Assembly: GCA_035079005.1 (NCBI GenBank)
Contig: CM068728.1
Coordinates: 19,003,524-19,067,523, forward strand
Direction of reading: 5' to 3'
Source: Fraxinus americana
Lineage: Eukaryota; Streptophyta; Magnoliopsida; Lamiales; Oleaceae
DNA length: 64,000 nt
The position numbers and the translations under genes were made by a program. Below the pieces are notes generated by a model. It did no database searches and was not told where the DNA came from. It was given only the letters and a program-made list of their open reading frames with translations. Of this stretch, positions 37,687 through 48,639 are shown piece after piece (the stretch's first letter is position 1; every line of letters starts with the position of its first letter).

Positions 37687-38838
37687 TTAATTACTTATAA
37701 ATAAAGTTTGTAATCTTAGCCAAACATGATCTAGTGATTACTTCTCTACCACGTAACAAAGTTATGTTATGTTATGTTCAAATCCAAGTGGCTGAAATTT
37801 TTCTATCATGCTGAAAATAACATTGATTTTATCATATAATAAATTTTTGTACATGTAACGTAGCTGCTAATCCTTCCACTGTATTACACGTGGCAGTTGT
37901 CTCTGTGGAAAGACAACACAAGGCTAACTAGTGGGGCCATGGATTGGTTGACCAACCATTCTCTACCCGCCAGATTTCGAAATCTTTTTTTAATAATATT
38001 TATTTTTCAATTATATATTCAACATTATTCTTAGTTTAGATTATAGCGTGATTAGCCTGACAAGGATGATTTGTGCTTTGTTGAATGTTCATCCTCTTAT
38101 CCGTTTGAACTTTCAGAGGAAATGATACAACATGATGTGAGAACTCTTGATTTTAAGTATTTTTACGCCTTAAATCCTGAAAAGTTTTATTAGATTTTTT
38201 AACAGCTGTGGAGCTTAATTATTGATGACGTGTAGAGCCATTAGAGTGTGCATTTTTTTCATAGTGAGCTAATGTAGCACGAAAAATGACGTAGTCTCAC
38301 GCTGAGGCAAAAATATATAAATCTTGCGTGTTCTTATGCCTATTTTCCGATAGTCGTGTTATAATCAACCTCCCACATAATCGTTACGTGAAACATTCGT
38401 ATTGAAAATGATAGGCTGAAATTTATGAACAATATCTTTAAATTTAAAAGATTAATTGATATTTTTTATTTTACTCTTTAATGACATTGTATGGTAAGTT
38501 GACAATGCATCGATTAAGTGGATGATTCATTGTAGTATTATTGTCAATTATACTCCATCACATTCCGTCACTACCAGCATGTTTGAAGCAGCAGCAAGAG
38601 GCAGCAGAGCTTTCAGCTTTGCTTGCTGAATAAACAAAGCCCTCTCTGAGGAAGTTAGGCCACTGGTTATTGTTATATATTCCAATTCACTTGGATTCAA
38701 AGCAAAACTGTTTGATTTTCAGTCACCATCTCATCTGCTCCGCTGCTATTTTTAGTTGTACCCTTCACCCTTCTGCTCCTCGATCCTTTTATTCGCAGCT
38801 CGAATCCATTCATTTCCTTGTGCTCTATCCATTTTCTG

Positions 38839-40420
38839 ATGAACATCAGGTATTTCCTGATGACACCAGATCAGTTATGCAACTCTAGCAGTGCAGTCTC
38901 TTTCACACCAGTTTTGCCACGGGCTGTCGAAGACAGAGAGATATCAGCAAATAATTCAAGAAACAGGGCTGCCCCTTTTACTACTTTCTTAATAAGAATA
39001 GCCATGAGAGTATCAAGATCAAGGTGTTACAGTTTCTTGAGAAGAGTTTTTCATTACCAGAACGGATCAAGATTGGATCTTGGGTCGAATCCATTCAATT
39101 CTCGGACCTGGATGTTGATGGAATTTCTTGCTTTAACCGTTCAAATTACTCTCATTACATATACTCTGTGCATCACCAATGATGAGAGGCCGGTTTGGCC
39201 CATGAGAATATGGGTTTCCGGGTATGCTTTAGGGTGTTTTCTTAGCCTTATTCTCCTCAACTGGCGCTATCTGTTCTTCTATGCATCTCAAAGAAACAAT
39301 AATCCCAGTTTTTCTGATATTGAACAGCAGAGAAATGTCCAAGAATCAAGGTAATTAACACACTTTTTAGTGTAAATTTGTTTCTTATCATAGTATCTTA
39401 GTATTAGTACTGATACTATGTTACCATAAATAGAAGTTTGCAGAACATGGATAAATGCAGGACATGGCTTGAGCTTTTATTTGCGATATGGTTTGTGATG
39501 GGGAATGTCTGGGTGTTCGACTCCCGGTTCGGGTCGTATCGACAAGCTCCGAAACTTCATGTCCTCTGCATATCACTGCTTTCTTGGAATGCCATCAGCT
39601 ATTCATTTCCATTCATACTTTTTGTGTTACTTTGCTGCTGTGTACCACTGCTTAGCAGCTTCCTAGGTTACAACATGAACATGGCATCCCATGATAAAGG
39701 GGCAACTGATGAACAGCTTGCCAATTTACCAACCTGGAAATATAAGGATGTTGGCAAGAGTTTCGAGCTTGGGAATCCGACCAAAGATGATGAAAATACA
39801 GTATGTTACCTTTCTTGGTTATATAAATCTTGTTTTTATGGAGAACAAGTACAATATTGTTCCTTATCCGAGTTTGTTTGATGTCATGTATATTTATTAC
39901 ACCTTACTGAACATGCAACTAATGCTTGGTAAATTTGTTGATAGCTACCCTATCTTTTCAAAATAGGTTAAAACTCCATATTTTCGAAAATCCATGGTAG
40001 TGATGAAGTAAGATTTTAGCTACTTCGGAAAAGAAAAACACAAAGGTTTTAAGACCCTTTTAGCAAAACTTTCAAAAAGTCGAAAGTTCAAATAATTTTT
40101 TGAAATGTTTTGACGAATTAGATCAACTTTTAGAGGAAATTGATCTAAAATAGCTTTTCTAGGGAACTTTTCTACAAAAAGTAGAAGCTCTGTCAGACGA
40201 GCCCTTAGTATTTAAATCTATTGATTTAAATTGGTAGGTAATTAGGGGCTTATGAATTTTCTGTGTTTAACAGGAATGCTGTATCTGTTTGGCCAAGTAC
40301 AAAGATAAGGAAGAGATTAGGCAGTTACCATGTACTCATATATTTCATTTAAAGTGTGTGGATCAATGGCTCAAGATTATCTCTTGCTGTCCTCTTTGTA
40401 AACAAGGACTGGAGAAATAA
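38839..40420 (+). CDS. Membrane-anchored RING-H2 E3 ubiquitin ligase
   Basis: Three exons, 38839-39350, 39461-39800 and 40274-40420, join in phase to about 332 residues. Two in-frame ATGs are possible starts, 38839 and 38860. The middle has about four hydrophobic segments (FLALTVQITLITYTLC, RIWVSGYALGCFLSLILL, WLELLFAIWFVMGNVWVF, FPFILFVLLCCCVPLLSSFL). The C-terminal exon encodes the RING-H2 finger ECCICLAKYKDKEEIRQL-PCTHIFHLKCVDQWL-CCPLCKQG, with all eight ligands (C3-H2-C3). The layout matches the plant group of At1g12760/At1g63170/At4g11680. Such proteins sit in endomembranes and pass ubiquitin from E2 to substrates; the substrate is unknown. The acceptor before exon 2 was chosen at 39461 because the upstream AG at 39443 breaks the phase. 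Confidence 0.87.
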
Positions 40421-42180
40421 CCAACACAAAAAAGAGAAAAATAGCAGCAGAAATTTTTTATACTATAGGGAAATACACGAAAAAATGGAAGGTTCTGATA
40501 TATGTATATTCAAATGGTTGCTAGAGTGAGTGAATTTCTTGTACATTGAAGCTCACCTATAACTAAAATTTATTTGCAAAAGCACGAGAGAATTTTGTTT
40601 GCACAAATAAAGGAGTTCTACCGAGAAGAAAAGAAGTTTTTTCATTTTTTTTATTTTAATAAGACATCTAGAACCCGTTTAGCATGACTTTTAAAATAGT
40701 CAAAAGTTGTTTCTAAAACTAAGAAACTACTTTTTATGTTTGAAAAGTTACATAAAGAGAGGTTATTGAAAGACTAAAATAGAAGGAATGAATTATTAGA
40801 ATAACAATAGAGTGGAGGTATGACAACATTTATAATACACTGTATTCTAGTCGGCAACAAACTCTCTTGGACAATAACATAGGGTCTGATTACAAAGATT
40901 ATCAAACCTCCATGCAGGGTCTTAAGATCAGTAGTACCATTTATTCTGACGCAAAGGATCCTCGGAGAGGCAACTGCAGAGCATACTTATGATATTACTT
41001 AGATCTTGCTATTACTATTCATCTTGGTGTTAAAACTCATGGGGATAGGAGACACTTTTTATTTCATGAAGAGCTGGGCTCAAGATGTCTTACAATGAAG
41101 GAGGAAATTCCTTTATATAGAGGAGGGGATCCTTCATACACAAGAATAAAACCAAAACATATTACAATAATTTTACAATAAAACAAATGACTTATCACTG
41201 CTTTTCATAAAGTAGGATAAGACGACTAACACAAAGACATTATACAAAAAGACAAATGACTTATCACCACTTTTGATAAAGTATGATAAGATCTTGACAC
41301 AGATACAATAATTTTACATTACGACACACACCTTTTAAAAAGTAAGAAATCTACTTTTTAAAAGTTATTTATTAAAAACAACAAAGAACTTTAGATAAGG
41401 TTTACACGTGAGCTAAGTCATTAAGGCGTTCCGAGGTTTCCTTCTAGAAATTGAATCGCACGGAGGTTCAGCCTAATCCAGGTTGTTGTAGATGTCAATG
41501 TGTTTCCATAATAGACTTGCTTCGACGAGTCATCCCAGTAGACCAGAATAAAGGGAAAACGCCGAAGACAAAAAGGGGCAAGAAAGCAATGTGAATAGTA
41601 CAGCGAACATTATAAATGATGCATCAAAAAATATATAGTACACATCACGTAAAAATCATAAGACAGCCCGAGTAATTAAAACCAAATTTATAGAATCATT
41701 GGACGACCAAGAAAAGCGAACATCCAAGAAAGAATCCTATTTTAGAAGCTTCTTTCACCAACCAAAGAAAGAAGAGACTATCTATTTTTTTATGCATGTT
41801 TTGCAAATACACTAACATAGAAAAATAATTTACAATCTGCAGTCAGCTTGCAGTAGATTTGGTGCTCACTTCTGCCTTAAAAGCTATAGCGGAGATTTGA
41901 CTCTTTCAAAGCCAAACAATAGCATAATCAGAAGTAATTGAAGCAACACCGGCTAATGTTTCGTTAAAAGGCCAAACTAAACGTCTTTCTTTATTTTCTG
42001 ATTTCATCTGAATAGTTTCCGTACCGCGAAAGGAGAGAATTGACAAAAAACCAAATGACAGACCACAAAGGAACACTGGTCCGAGTTTTGTGACCAAGTG
42101 CATATTTACGAAATCTGTCTTAAAAAATTCAGCCAAAACCTTTTAGTTCCCTGAAGGAAACAATAGGATTTGAAAAATAC
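40421..42180. other. RING 3' flank, MITE-like and LTR-like sequence
   Basis: The RING 3' UTR occupies the first ~200 bases. From ~40,850 to 41,340 the sequence is LTR- or leader-like ('tttatatagagg' TATA-like, repeated 'caaatgacttatcac' at ~41,185 and ~41,252), but no TG...CA ends with a TSD were found. At 41,906-42,136 a minus-strand ORF (76 codons) shows a hydrophobic segment and no recognised family; it may belong to the captured DNA to its right. Confidence 0.35.
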
Positions 42181-42639
42181 CTGCCATCCAGATGGAAGAC
42201 CCCTTGAAAGTGCAGCTAAATCAGGTTGCTGATTCCCTTCTGTTGCAACATCTGATTCACTCTTTCCAGTATCATTCACCTTTCGGGATCTCCTGCATTT
42301 CACTCGTTCTCGCCTGTATCATAAAGAAAGGGCACATAAAACTAAAGGAATGGATCAATGATGAAGAAAAGGATCAGGACCAGGTATCTAAAAACTTGCA
42401 TCACACTCAGCTAAGTACTAATAATTCCTAAAATTTCATTTACTAGCATGATGTCTAGAAAGTCCAGGAACAAATACCAATCACCCCCCAATGCTTGAAA
42501 ATTAGCATTATCTTTGGCCTCTCCACTGGCAATGTGTTGCACTCGCCATTGCTGCAATTAAACTGAAGTTAAAGAGAAAGATGGAAAAACATTATTCATT
42601 AATACTGCAACAAGATGCTAAGATTTACAAACCTCTAAT

Positions 42640-42990
42640 TCACATTGTCGTTTCTTCTCTAACTACAGAATACTACCCTCTTTCACTCTCGAGCTGCTCT
42701 GTTTCTACACACTTAATACAGCTATTTATAGGCACAAAAGGAGAATCATTAAACTAACAACTGACTAAGGCTCCAGTTGGTTGAAGATTCCATCAGAATT
42801 CAGTTGCACAGACAGTAGAAAAGAGGCTCCTGCACAACTGATTTTGAGGTTGCTGAATTTGATTTCAAGAATCATGTTTTACAGATTTCATAGGCATTTT
42901 CAGGTTCTTCTTCCCCCTCTTCATGCAACTCCTCTTTTGCAGCCTTCCACTAAAGAAACAGAAAAAACATTAAATTACCTAAAATAAATT
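42640..42990 (-). repeat. LTR-like remnant related to the adjacent solo LTR
   Basis: Blocks 'ggctccagttggttgaagatt', 'cgagctgc' and 'tatttatagg' follow the same order as in the 43,170-43,891 solo LTR but are diverged. Ends and TSD were not found. It is probably a second, older LTR fragment of the same family. Confidence 0.45.
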
Positions 42991-43169
42991 TGTATGAGAC
43001 GTGTACAATTTCACACAATGAGTTTAAAGGATTACCTTGTCAACCAAGCTAGAAACCTTTTTTACTAGATCTCAATGTGGATACCACTGCAGCAGTCCCT
43101 TTTTCACTACGTGGAATTGAAAGGTGAAAAACATATTTATAAGTTGTCTGCCTCAACAAAAATGTTAAT

Positions 43170-43891
43170 TGTTGGGCTTTGATTACTTCATTCAATCACA
43201 GCAGAGACATAAACCAGCAAGAAGAATAACCAAGAACAGATGTGCTACAGCAGGAAAGAAAACCAGCAGAAAATGACAGCAGAAAATGGAATTTAAACAG
43301 GAAGAAAACCTCTTCCTCAAGCCTCTTTATTAACAAGAAACTTAACATTCAATTACATGAATCAGTAGAAAGAATTTCCAGATTAGTTCCTCCCCAATCT
43401 ACACTTCCTACTCCAGAATTCTACAACTCCATAATTCTACTTTCCAGAGAAATAATATCCTATTTCTCTACAGACTTTTACCAGTCTCAAGCTCTCCAGT
43501 TATAGCTCCAGAATTCCCTACCGAATTCCCTCATCCAGAGCTGCTTCATAGCCCACTTTCAGAGCTTCCTTTTTGCATAGATTCACTCTCCTTTTTTGAG
43601 CTCCTCCTTTACCAGATTTTCAGAGCTCTTCATCCCTCCTTTACCAGAGTTTTCGAGCTCTACATCTTCATTTTCGAGCTGCCTTTTTCCAGAACCTGAG
43701 GCTCCTATTTATAGACTCAATTGAGGCTCCATTTCGGTTATTAACTACCAACCAACAAGGCTCCAAGTTGGTTGAAGATTCTAACCAACAATGGCAGTTG
43801 AAACAGGTAGTTAAAGGCTCCAATCTGTTGGAATACTTTTGCAGCTGCTGAGGAATCTTCAATTCGAATCCAAGGAATCAATTTCCTTACA
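43170..43891 (-). mobile_element. Solo LTR, 722 bp, in an intron of the WW-protein fragment
   Basis: It begins TGTTGGGCTTTG and ends TTTCCTTACA, flanked by TTAAT on both sides (43165-43169 and 43892-43896). A minus-strand TATA-like 'tctataaataggag' at ~43,705-43,718 supports minus orientation. No internal coding domain is present. Confidence 0.82.
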
Positions 43892-44310
43892 TTAATGTTA
43901 AATGCAATTGCTTGAGTTCTCATGTACAATGGGCATTTTCAACAATTACCTTTAGATTGGACCTTAGAAGTAACAATAGCAGTAGTAACTGAAGAGGTTG
44001 ATGAGACAGAGATACTTTTAGTGTTCGAAGTAGCTCCTGGAGCTTCGATAGAGAGTTAAGAATCAGGAACCCCTGACAACTTGACAGTTGCCTGGTCAGC
44101 CTCAAGAACATTAGCTTTTGTCTTGGGTAACAAACTGGACCCTATTTCTGCATTTGGCATCAGAGGATCCAAATGTTTCAGAGCCAAGGCTTTTGAGAAT
44201 AGTTTCACTATGCATACATCCCAGAAGACCACAGCTGTGCCACTAACCAACAAAGCAGGATTTACGGTTCCATTTTGAAAGCCGTAATATGCAGCAGGTT
44301 CCATCAAACT

Positions 44311-45189
44311 GCTCGCAACAGTTTGATTGGGTCAAATAGTTAACGAGCCATCTTCGGAGGCCCAATAATATAAAATATTGGGTCCATCACGTTATTGGGC
44401 TACGAAAAAACATATTCCTTACTTTTAACTTCGAATTCGAGTGGAACTACTTGAATTTAAAGGTGAACAAAAAAATCAACTACCCATCTAATTGAATCAA
44501 AAATCGTTGATTTTGGTTCACATAATTTAGGTTTCGACCTTTTCACTATCCATAGTGAATGAAATGCTTGGACCTTCTTAGTGCATGTTTGGCAAAGCTT
44601 AATATTTATATATTTTGTATGTCTGGCTGCATATGAGCATTTATAAGCAATACCAAACAAGCACTTAATCTTGAAATCTTGCATATTTGGGATCAATTGG
44701 AATGGAAAATATCATGTAAACTAAGCTTATTTATGCGTAACATTATTAGTAGTTAATACTCATACTATCTAGTCAAACTTTAAATTTAACGATCATTATT
44801 ATTCACACATTTCATAGTCTTATTATTATTCCTCCTACAAAAGTTCTTAATAATCAATCCTGAACTAGAAGTGTTGAACGATCGAGTCGAACCCGATGAT
44901 GGGCTTGCTGGCTCGTCCACCTTCGGGCTCGACCCACCAGAAGAACTGGCTCGCTTCACCAAATGTGGGCGAGTCAGGATCGACCACCACTCGAGTTATC
45001 TCACCTGACTCGCTGGCAAACTCATACGAATTGCTTGCATCAAACCCGAGCCCGGTCCAATTTAGCTCGACTAGTAACATTCCTATCCCAGACAGTGGCT
45101 ATAACCTTGCCATTTTAATGACTGCAAGTTTCTATGGGCTTTTTATAATTCTACAAGAGAAAAGTTTATGGTTCAGAGGTTTACTTTCA
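44311..45189. other. Intergenic with small MITE and GC-rich relic
   Basis: The small MITE at 44,581 is listed separately. At ~44,880-45,085 a stretch rich in 'gctcg', 'gagtcg' and 'cgacccac' words resembles the hAT-type GC-rich MITEs at 26.0 and 32.2 kb, but its ends are degraded. The ORFs inside are repeat artefacts. Confidence 0.4.
44581..44664. mobile_element. Tourist-like mini-MITE, 84 bp
   Basis: The left end GTGCATGTTTGGCA and right end ACCAAACAAGCAC are imperfect inverted repeats bounded by TTA on both sides (44578-44580 and 44665-44667). Confidence 0.6.
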
Positions 45190-45446
45190 GGAAATTAAAA
45201 ATCAGGTCCCAAAGTTTTAAATTACAAAACTCAGGTTTTTTCATTAATTTATTAATTATATTTTACAATTAATCTATTAAATTAAATATTTAACTATAAT
45301 ATAATATGATTACCCCACTCCACCCCACCCCACCTCCACCACCCTACTGCTTCGATGACTACTCCGTTGACCGACGGCTACTTCAGTGACTACTTTTCGG
45401 CCGCACTTAATTTCGACGACTATTCCGATGAATGCTCTGATTTCGA

Positions 45447-45740
45447 GGTCACAGATATTTTATTAAGGTCGCGGTTAACTTAATTCAGAAAACTGTTCTG
45501 ATTCTGAGGTCACAGAGATCTTATTAAGGTCACAGTTATATACAATTTGGTCACGGATTATTTCGAAATCACATATCAAAACTGATAAAAAAATTATAGG
45601 TCACATGTTATATTTTAAAGTCACAAAGTAACGAATTTTAAGGTCACAGTTACCATATAGATGGGTCACAGTCACCCAAACACTACATCACCAATACTTT
45701 GTCACAGGTCACAGATCAACCAAATAGATGGTCACAAACA
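45447..45740. repeat. Clustered GGTCACAG motif array
   Basis: The word ggtcacag or a one-mismatch form (ggtcacgg, ggtcacat, agtcacaaag) recurs about a dozen times in ~290 bp, mostly on the plus strand and irregularly spaced (e.g. 45449, 45510, 45530, 45643, 45665, 45706). Subterminal motif clusters of this kind often bind a transposase; here the function is unknown. Confidence 0.6.
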
Positions 45741-45811
45741 CTTTGACCAATCCGCCGCCACCGCCAGTGCCACCAATAGCTGGTAACTAGTAGATGCCAA
45801 TCTTGTGACAG

Positions 45812-45993
45812 GCTGTTATGTTGACCAAATTTGACTACAGACTTGCAAATAAACTGGAGACGGATTTACAAAAGCTCAGGTGCAGAGTCAACTACCACGC
45901 ACTGAAGTTCACTGACCCCATCCTTGAAATGGGTGCGAAGTTAGTTCAGCGAATGAAGATGAATATTAAGCCTTATATTGCTCTTCAACTAAG
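45812..45993 (+). pseudogene. Captured exon of a plant O-fucosyltransferase family gene
   Basis: This 182-nt exon keeps an acceptor-like CAG before it and a GTACTG donor-like site after it. It encodes FDYRLANKLETDLQKLRCRV, NYHALKFTDPILEMGAKLVQ and RMKMNIKPYIALQLR, closely matching the part of plant GDP-fucose O-fucosyltransferase-like proteins that normally reads ...ALHLRFEPDM. No other exon of that gene is nearby. The frame is open across the exon, so it is a fragment and not a heavily decayed one. Transcription is unknown. Confidence 0.78.
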
Positions 45994-46290
45994 GTACTGA
46001 AATGAAATGCTATGTTTTTCTGATTTCTAGTTCTGTCCATCTGCTTCTTTTCTTATCTACAACCAAGAAAGTGATGAAATTTAGGATCAAAAACAATTGG
46101 GAGGAGAGAAATGGAGCAGGCGGCGTTTGGAGAGAGGTGAGAGGGTGGAGAGAAATTGATAGATTTAGGGTTTGAATAGATTTAAGGTTTTAATTTATTA
46201 AAATGATAAAAACCTGAAAAATGAAAAAATAAAGTGAAAACCTGATTTTTTAAAAATTCAAACTAAATGCCTGATTTTTGGTAATTTTCC

Positions 46291-47061
46291 CATTCTACAA
46301 TCGTGGTAAGTCATCTGACCACCTAAAATGGCAGGGTATATGTTCATATGTGGCCTCACAAAATTGTAAGCTGATTTGTGGGCTTTCAGCGGCCCATATA
46401 TAGTCCAGTCCCATTTCATTGGTTCGATTTGCTTTTCAAAAGCCATTGAGTAGTCAAGTACCTATTGCTTTCTTTTTTTGTATCATTCAACATTTTTAGA
46501 ATTATTTACTAATTAATGTGAATAAAGAAAAGAGGTCTTGCACACAATTCTTGACTAATCAAGTTTAAACAAGAATATTAGTTTGTTCTCTAGGTAAAGT
46601 TTAGGTAGCTTAATTTAATAATTAAAACTCCATGAGCTTGCTTTCCGCTTTATCCCCATAATCTCCCTTTAAATAATTGAAAAACGAGGGTTTTGCGACG
46701 CAAATCCCGAAATTAAGGAAAGATAATGACATCCAAGACATAAATTAACTTTTGATTTGGACTTTAAACATGATTAATCCTTGTCCTTACGAGAAAATCA
46801 TTAGGATTCTCTAAGTTGAAGCTTTCAAGATTGTTTGAAACATGATTTGTAGAACAAACCAATTATTTAGTATACTAAAATTATCATTTAAGCCAAAATA
46901 AGGTTCAAAATTAGCTAATCATAGATTTTAACTTTGGCTCAATGGAGCAAGAATGTAGAAGAGAACAATTTTAATGCACAAGGGATGACTTCTAGTGTCT
47001 TGTTTCACTCTACTAATATTTTGGGCCAATTAGGCAATTGCTTCGTGCAAGTCTTTACTTC
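46291..47061. other. Intergenic, nothing recognised
   Basis: AT-rich DNA with short random ORFs. No gene, strong repeat or structured element was identified between the Pack-MULE-like element and the MITE at 47.06 kb. Confidence 0.4.
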
Positions 47062-47209
47062 GTGCTCGTTTGGCTAAGCTTTTAAGTGATTATAAGCAGT
47101 TGATCTTAATGAATGTGTGGTTAAAAAAATTGTGGATTTTAAGAAATGTATAGTTAAAATGCTGCCTGATCAACTTATGAGCACTTAAAAAGTTTTGCCA
47201 AACAAACAC
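47062..47209. mobile_element. MITE-like fold-back element, ~148 bp
   Basis: The left end 'gtgctcgtttggctaagc', then 'ttttaagtgattataag', pairs imperfectly with the reverse complement of the right end ('aagtgtttgtttggcaaaac', then 'tttttaagtgctcataag') over ~38 bp. A TSD could not be fixed. Confidence 0.6.
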
Positions 47210-47249
47210 TTACTTTTAAGTTTGAGAAAAATTATAATTAAAAATAGGA

Positions 47250-47895
47250 AAATTTGCAGCTGAAGTTCGAAATCATTCAGATCCCAAACCTTCTAATCTT
47301 AGCATTTACATCCCAACATTTTTAATAATGTGCAGCTAAAGGATATCGAGACGATTTTCATCCAATTGTCTATCAGTTGATCAAAAGTTATTGGTTTGAC
47401 CTTAATTTGACCAAACTGAATAAGGGCAATTGAGTCTCTTTTGAAATAATTTTAAAAAATGAAAATGGATTTTAAAAAAAGAAAAGAAAAATGGATCTTT
47501 TTCTTCAGCTACCCCAAACACCACATCATAGCCACTTCCACCACTCCCCCATCCCACCACCATCAGATCTGATTTTGCATGAAACCAGAGATCCAAAGTT
47601 TAGTTTCTCTGCAAGGTGGGTGGTGCCATGGGTGAGGGTTACGTGGGGGTGTGTAGAGAAGATATTATCTCTTTTTTCTCTCTATATTTTTCTTTTTATA
47701 AATTATTATTTTAAATGAAAAAATATTAAGGGACTCTTTTGCCCTTATTAAAATTGGTCAAATAAATGATTTTTGATCGAGTGACGGACAAAATTAAATG
47801 AAAATAATCGAAATGTCTTCGGCCACACATTTATTAAAATGTTCGAGATTTAGTAGATAAGATTAGAAGATTTTGATCTAACGACACATTTTTTT
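47250..47895. mobile_element. Non-autonomous MULE-like element with ~120-bp TIRs
   Basis: The left end (~47,280-47,401: 'ccttctaatctta', 'ataatgtgcagctaaagg', 'gattttcatccaattgtc', 'tgatcaaaagttattggttt') reappears inverted at the right (~47,880-47,758: 'tcttctaatctta', 'ataaatgtgtggccgaag', 'ttattttcatttaatttt', 'cgatcaaaaatcatttattt'). The interior is non-coding with CCACC-rich sequence. Outer limits are approximate and no TSD was fixed. Confidence 0.7.
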
Positions 47896-48156
47896 AAAGA
47901 AAAGATGCATTTCAACTTTATGCATAATCAATGAAAGTCACTCCCCAATTCATATATATAAATATCCCTCTCATGTGACATGATCTAATGCCACAAACAA
48001 GGACTGAAGACAAAAAACCAACTAATATTCAAATGTGTTTTTGTACGTGGTGGGGGTTGAGGTTGTCACATGGCACGTTCCCAAAAGTTGTCTTCTAAAT
48101 TAAGTCATCCACTTTCTTCCAATATTACATATTTATTTTCTTCATTAATTTGCTTA

Positions 48157-48307
48157 CCACATGTTTGGTTTAGATAAAAATTAGAGTTTTAGTAAATTTT
48201 AATAAAAGCTGATGAAAGTGTGATTGAAAAGTTGATAAAATGTGTGGATTCAATGAAATGCATGATTGAAAATAAATTTGAGAAAAAAAAGATGACCAAA
48301 CAGAGGC
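48157..48307. mobile_element. Tourist-like MITE, 151 bp
   Basis: The left end CCACATGTTTGGTTTAG and right end GACCAAACAGAGGC are imperfect inverted repeats with TTA on both sides (48154-48156 and 48308-48310). Its right ~90 bp are included in the tandem duplication that follows. Confidence 0.6.
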
Positions 48308-48639
48308 TTAGTTCGAGAGCGACATGTGCCGTTAAAATCTTTTTCGTTACATATCAGTTAATTTTATCTAATACTGCATATCGAGCCTGCTATAACGTTT
48401 AAATTGGTAGAAGAAGAAAAATTAGAGAGTGTGGTTAAAAAGTTGATAAAATGTGTGGATCCAATGAAATGTGTGGTTGAAAATGAATTTGAGAAAAAAT
48501 GAAAACCAAGCAGAGGCTTAGTTTGAGAATGACCTATGCCGTTAAAATCCTTTTCATTACATGTTAGTTAATTTTATCTAATACTGCATATCGAGCGTGC
48601 TAGAATGTCTAAGTTGGCATAAAAAGCAAAATTAGAGTA
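48218..48639. repeat. 211-bp tandem duplication spanning a MITE end and flank
   Basis: Units 48218-48428 and 48429-48639 share 'aagttgataaaatgtgtgga', 'accaa-cagaggcttagtt', 'atgccgttaaaatc' and 'aattttatctaatactgcat' at high identity. Each unit holds the MITE's right part plus ~120 bp of flank, so the duplication happened after the MITE inserted. Confidence 0.85.

Larger units (their letters stand above)
35809..38838. other. Intergenic with fold-back repeats and one MITE
   Basis: The first ~350 bases are likely 3' UTR of the TMEM245-like gene. A degenerate MITE with 'ttctacaaaaggtataag' ends near 36,425. The fold-back pair at 36.5-36.7 kb and the Tourist-like MITE at 37.5 kb are listed separately. 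The last ~250 bases before 38839 should hold the promoter and leader of the RING gene. No further gene is seen. Confidence 0.4.
42181..44310 (-). pseudogene. Fragment of a WW-domain protein gene (truncated, stop-bearing)
   Basis: Three minus-strand exons keep their splice sites: ~44310-43950 (AAYYGFQNGTVNPALL, LPKTKANVLEADQATVK, ending KVQSK), 42551-42478 (QWRVQHIASGEAKDNANF) and 42313-42181 (WRERVKCRRSRK, EGNQQPDLAALSRGLPSGWQ). By memory these resemble a plant WW-domain protein (At3g13225/At2g41020 type), whose WW motif would begin at LPSGWQ. The next exon (YW..., YYGN) is missing, so only a piece is present. An in-frame TAA interrupts exon 1 after GVPDS (~44,055-44,057), and the reading resumes at LSIEAPGA. 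A solo LTR lies in the first intron. Retained introns rule out a retrocopy; a segmental or transposon capture (Helitron or Pack-MULE) is more likely. Confidence 0.7.
45190..46290. mobile_element. Pack-MULE-like element carrying an O-fucosyltransferase exon
   Basis: The left end (45190: GGAAATTAAAAATCAGG, then CTCAGGTTTTTTCATTA) and the reverse complement of the right end (46290: GGAAAATTACCAAAAATCAG, then ATCAGGTTTTCAC) align as an imperfect inverted repeat over ~65 bp. Inside lie a CCACC-rich leader, the GGTCACAG-rich block and one captured host exon, with no transposase. A 9-bp TSD was not evident, so the insertion is old or the ends are mis-set. Confidence 0.6.

Noticed and set aside
40850..41340. 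Possible complete LTR or virus-derived sequence
   Set aside because: A TATA-like box and short repeats are present, but no TG...CA ends with a TSD and no reverse transcriptase, gag or coat-protein similarity was seen.
47402..47718. ORFs rich in Pro/His or Gly/Trp on both strands
   Set aside because: They fall in the CCACC-rich interior of a MULE-like element and have no recognisable domain.
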